From GCA-965745 sp046704525 (GTDB taxonomy: Archaea; Thermoplasmatota; Thermoplasmata; Thermoplasmatales; Thermoplasmataceae): a DNA stretch of 7,214 bases. The position numbers were made by a program, and so were the translations under genes. The stretch spans positions 1-7,214 of the forward strand of contig JBJKRS010000162.1 in the NCBI GenBank assembly GCA_046704525.1, in the 5' to 3' direction. Shown piece after piece: positions 5,287 to 7,214 of the stretch. Each line of letters opens with the position of its first letter. The stretch's first letter is position 1. The notes below the pieces were generated by a model. That model searched no databases and was not told where the DNA came from. It saw nothing but the letters and a program-made list of their open reading frames with translations.

Positions 5287-5296
5287 ATTTCAACAT

Positions 5297-5758
5297 TCAT
5301 TCTTTTGAATTTTTAAGCGAAGTCAGGGCCTCTATTGCCTCTTCCACGTGCTTTGCAGGGCTCATCTGGGATTTGTACGCGTGGACTATGTTGCCATCAG
5401 TGTCTATGATGTAAGTGGTCCTGTCCGGCAGCAATCTGCCCTTGGCATCGTACATTCTTCTTATTGCCCCGTCCTGATCCGAGACAAGAGTGAACTGAAG
5501 TTTCCTGTGCTCCTTGAATGACTTGTGCGCTTCCACTGAATCCGAGCTGACCCCCAGCACACTGGCACCCAGTGCCCTGATGTCGTCCCAGTTGTCCCTG
5601 AAAGTGCATGCCTCTTTTGTGCACCCCGGCGTCTCGTCCTTTGGGTAGAAATAGAGCACGACAGGGCCATTCTTGAGTTCGTCATACAGCCTGAGAGTCC
5701 TTCCGTCATCTGTCTTTCCTTCAAAATCAGGGGCCTTAGAGCCCATCTCCAGTACCAT
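5297..5758 (-). CDS. bcp: Thioredoxin-dependent peroxiredoxin, Bcp/PrxQ type
   Basis: This 153-residue protein of the AhpC/TSA family reduces hydrogen peroxide and organic peroxides using thiols in the cytoplasm. It shows the N-terminal GSKAPDFEGKTDDG segment and the signature YFYPKDETPGCTKEACTFRD. The peroxidatic cysteine is C46 (with T43 and P39 of the PxxxT/SxxC motif) and the resolving cysteine is C51, five residues on, as in atypical 2-Cys PrxQ/Bcp enzymes. R113 in DRTTYIID is the conserved active-site arginine. Length and motifs are normal. The ATG at 5758 lies 25-26 bp from a TTATAA box and has no ribosome site, so the mRNA is probably leaderless; M5 (5746) is a less likely start. It is divergent from the thiolase gene and convergent with the ferredoxin gene. 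Confidence 0.96.
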   Translation of the reverse strand: MVLEMGSKAPDFEGKTDDGRTLRLYDELKNGPVVLYFYPKDETPGCTKEACTFRDNWDDIRALGASVLGVSSDSVEAHKSFKEHRKLQFTLVSDQDGAIRRMYDAKGRLLPDRTTYIIDTDGNIVHAYKSQMSPAKHVEEAIEALTSLKNSKE

Positions 5759-5780
5759 GGTTGTGATAGGAAATCAAAGG

Positions 5781-5786
5781 TTATAA
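5781..5786. promoter_or_regulatory. Shared TATA element between peroxiredoxin and thiolase genes
   Basis: TTATAA is its own reverse complement. Read leftward (GATTATAACC) it lies 25-26 bp before the peroxiredoxin ATG, the leaderless spacing. Read rightward it would start RNA near 5809, leaving a leader of about 16 bases with AGGGTG (5812-5817) seven bases before the thiolase ATG. TTATTGATT at 5791-5799 is an alternative box for the thiolase gene, which would then be leaderless. Confidence 0.5.
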
Positions 5787-5824
5787 TCTATTATTGATTT
5801 GGCATTCCGTCAGGGTGCAGTAAC

Positions 5825-7000
5825 ATGGCAAGTATTGGCAAAGCCTACATAATCGATGCTATCCGAACCCCGCTGGGAAGGCGGAACGGCATCTTAAGCG
5901 GAATCAATTCAGTTGACCTGCTCTCAGGAGTACTGAAGGACATAATCAGCAGGACTGGGGTGCCACCTGGAAAGGTGGATGATGTCATTATCGGCTGCGT
6001 CGACCAGATCGGCGAACAGGGGGCAAACATCGCGAGGAACGCATGGCTTTCCTCCGGATTCCCGGAAAGCGTTCCAGGCGTGACTGTGGACAGGCAGTGC
6101 GGTTCAAGCCTGCAATCAGTTCAGTTCGGCGCATTTGGAGTTATGTCAGGGAACCAGGATATTGTTGTAGCCGGCGGAGTTGAATCCATGACCAGGGTGC
6201 CAATGTTCTCCAACCTGGAGATCAGAGGATCTCCGATCACAAAGTGTCTTGCCGAAAGGTACGGCTTGGACAAGGAATGGTTCAGCCAAGCCGCGGGGGC
6301 GGAAATGATCGCAAAAGAATCAGGAATCACCAGGGAGGAAATGGACGGCTTTAGCTATAGGAGCCACATGAGGGCTGCCGATTCGGAAAGGCACCTTGCA
6401 TCAGAGATTCATCCGGTTGAAGTGCAAGTGTCCCCGGATCAGGGCGAAGTCCAGATGGTTCAGGTTGACGAGGGCATCAGGAAAAATACTACCCTGGAGA
6501 AACTTGCCTCTCTGAGGCCCGCCTTCAAGGGACTTGACATGATCACTGCTGGAAACTCAAGCCAGATTACAGACGGAGCCAGCGCTTCCATTATTGCTTC
6601 GGAAAATGCAGTGAATGAACTTGGACTTGAACCAAGGGCAGAGATTACTTCACTTGGAGCAGTCGGCGTGGACCCGATCACTATGCTGAAAGGTCCGATC
6701 CCCGTGACAGAGAAAGTCCTGTCAAAGGCATCTCTTGGAATAGATGACATAGATGTGTTCGAGGTCAATGAAGCATTTGCCCCAGTAGTGCTCGCGTGGC
6801 AGAAGCACTTCGACGTGCAGTCTGAAAAACTCAACCCTCACGGTGGAGCAATTGCACTCGGTCATCCGCTTGGAGCGACGGGGACAAGGATAGTTGCCAC
6901 TATGCTTAACACACTTCATGCGGATCGCAAGGATCGCGGGCTGATAGCCATATGCGAAGGGGGAGGCATGGCAAACGGGATGATCCTGGAGAGGCTTTGA
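5825..7000 (+). CDS. Thiolase (acetyl-CoA C-acetyltransferase / 3-ketoacyl-CoA thiolase)
   Basis: This is a complete classical thiolase of 391 residues, the usual length. It makes or cleaves 3-ketoacyl-CoA in acetoacetyl-CoA synthesis or beta-oxidation. The acylated cysteine is C92 (VDRQCGSSLQS). Other catalytic elements are NEAF (315-318), GHPLGATG with H347 inside GGAIALGHPLG, and C377 in ICEGGGMANG. The start region (YIIDAIRTPLGRRNG) is typical. The His-containing GHP motif and C-terminal Cys mark it as the bacterial-like degradative or biosynthetic type, not the shorter archaeal SCP2-like thiolase that pairs with a DUF35 protein. No DUF35 gene is visible next to it. Sequence alone does not settle the chain length of its substrate. 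ATG 5825 is preceded by AGGGTG at 5812-5817, which supports this start. The partner genes of beta-oxidation are not in the window. Confidence 0.94.
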   Translation: MASIGKAYIIDAIRTPLGRRNGILSGINSVDLLSGVLKDIISRTGVPPGKVDDVIIGCVDQIGEQGANIARNAWLSSGFPESVPGVTVDRQCGSSLQSVQFGAFGVMSGNQDIVVAGGVESMTRVPMFSNLEIRGSPITKCLAERYGLDKEWFSQAAGAEMIAKESGITREEMDGFSYRSHMRAADSERHLASEIHPVEVQVSPDQGEVQMVQVDEGIRKNTTLEKLASLRPAFKGLDMITAGNSSQITDGASASIIASENAVNELGLEPRAEITSLGAVGVDPITMLKGPIPVTEKVLSKASLGIDDIDVFEVNEAFAPVVLAWQKHFDVQSEKLNPHGGAIALGHPLGATGTRIVATMLNTLHADRKDRGLIAICEGGGMANGMILERL

Positions 7001-7009
7001 TTAGCCGAA

Positions 7010-7214
7010 TCAGTAAGAGTTGCACTTGGCGGAAAAGCAGGGGCAGTTTCCACTGAAGAGGAAGCTTACCTTGTATCTCCTGCATACCATGAGCCCTGAA
7101 ATTTTTCTAGTACGACTGAGAGCAACTTTCTTGACGAAGTGTTTCTTCCGAGATATATCGCTTACAGACTTTTCATGCGTGATGTGCACGAGGAATTTAC
7201 TCTCGGATATGCCG
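7010..7214 (-). CDS. Possible 3' end of an unrecognised minus-strand gene (partial)
   Basis: On the minus strand one frame is open from the right edge to a TGA at 7010-7012, about 68 codons, ending RYKVSFLFSGNCPCFSAKCNSY when read in two parts. It is basic in the middle (SRKKHFVKKVALSRTRK), has four cysteines near its end, and prefers G or C at third positions more than the competing plus-strand frame. It would converge on the thiolase gene with a 9-bp gap. I do not recognise a family. On the plus strand the thiolase frame is also open after its stop, with one TGA at 7097-7099, then open to the edge. A plus-strand T5 at 7102-7106 could be the thiolase terminator. With only 214 bases, either reading may be chance. 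Confidence 0.25.
   Translation of the reverse strand, partial: GISESKFLVHITHEKSVSDISRKKHFVKKVALSRTRKISGLMVCRRYKVSFLFSGNCPCFSAKCNSY

Noticed and set aside
6460..6834. 124-codon minus-strand ORF
   Set aside because: It is antisense to the catalytic half of the thiolase gene and has Ser-rich composition typical of an antisense shadow.
1..7214. CRISPR array, complete insertion sequence or defence system
   Set aside because: No regularly spaced repeats, transposase or integrase motifs, or nuclease or helicase modules were seen.

Overview
The window most likely comes from an archaeon of the Thermoplasmatales or a close relative. The evidence is the 23S rRNA with no 16S rRNA next to its 5' side, the long zinc-type 7Fe ferredoxin (a form typical of Thermoplasma and Sulfolobus), a UPF0215/DUF99 protein, and archaeal TATA boxes 25-27 bp upstream of start codons with no Shine-Dalgarno site, as expected for leaderless mRNAs. 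The species cannot be named from the sequence alone.

Layout: positions 1 to about 990 are the 5' third of a 23S rRNA gene on the minus strand, with its own leader and TATA box (about 991-1126). Positions 1259-2458 hold a run of short, unrecognised, mostly membrane ORFs on the plus strand. They show an in-frame stop between two pieces and a stop/start overlap that may hide a frameshift. A UPF0215/DUF99 gene (2531-3106) follows. It meets, with no gap, a minus-strand NifX/NifB-like small protein (3107-3457), which has its own promoter. Further right on the minus strand is purM (3535-4551), with a poly-T terminator and a leaderless-type promoter.

The 276-bp gap 4552-4827 has no clear gene. It holds a stable hairpin, a second weaker one, a minus-strand reading broken by two stops, and a perfectly palindromic TATA box. 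The zinc ferredoxin (4828-5259) and a Bcp-type peroxiredoxin (5297-5758, minus) converge on a T-rich terminator. A classical thiolase (5825-7000) diverges from the peroxiredoxin over a shared TTATAA element. The last 214 bases hold no complete gene; a minus-strand frame is open to the window edge.

Most genes form single-gene or divergent units, so no single pathway links the window. Ferredoxin (electron carrier for 2-oxoacid oxidoreductases), thiolase (acyl-CoA metabolism) and peroxiredoxin (peroxide removal) fit an aerobic or facultative heterotroph. PurM serves purine synthesis. No CRISPR array, tRNA, complete mobile element or clear novel defence system was seen. The least explained parts are the membrane ORF cluster and the structured gap upstream of the ferredoxin gene.
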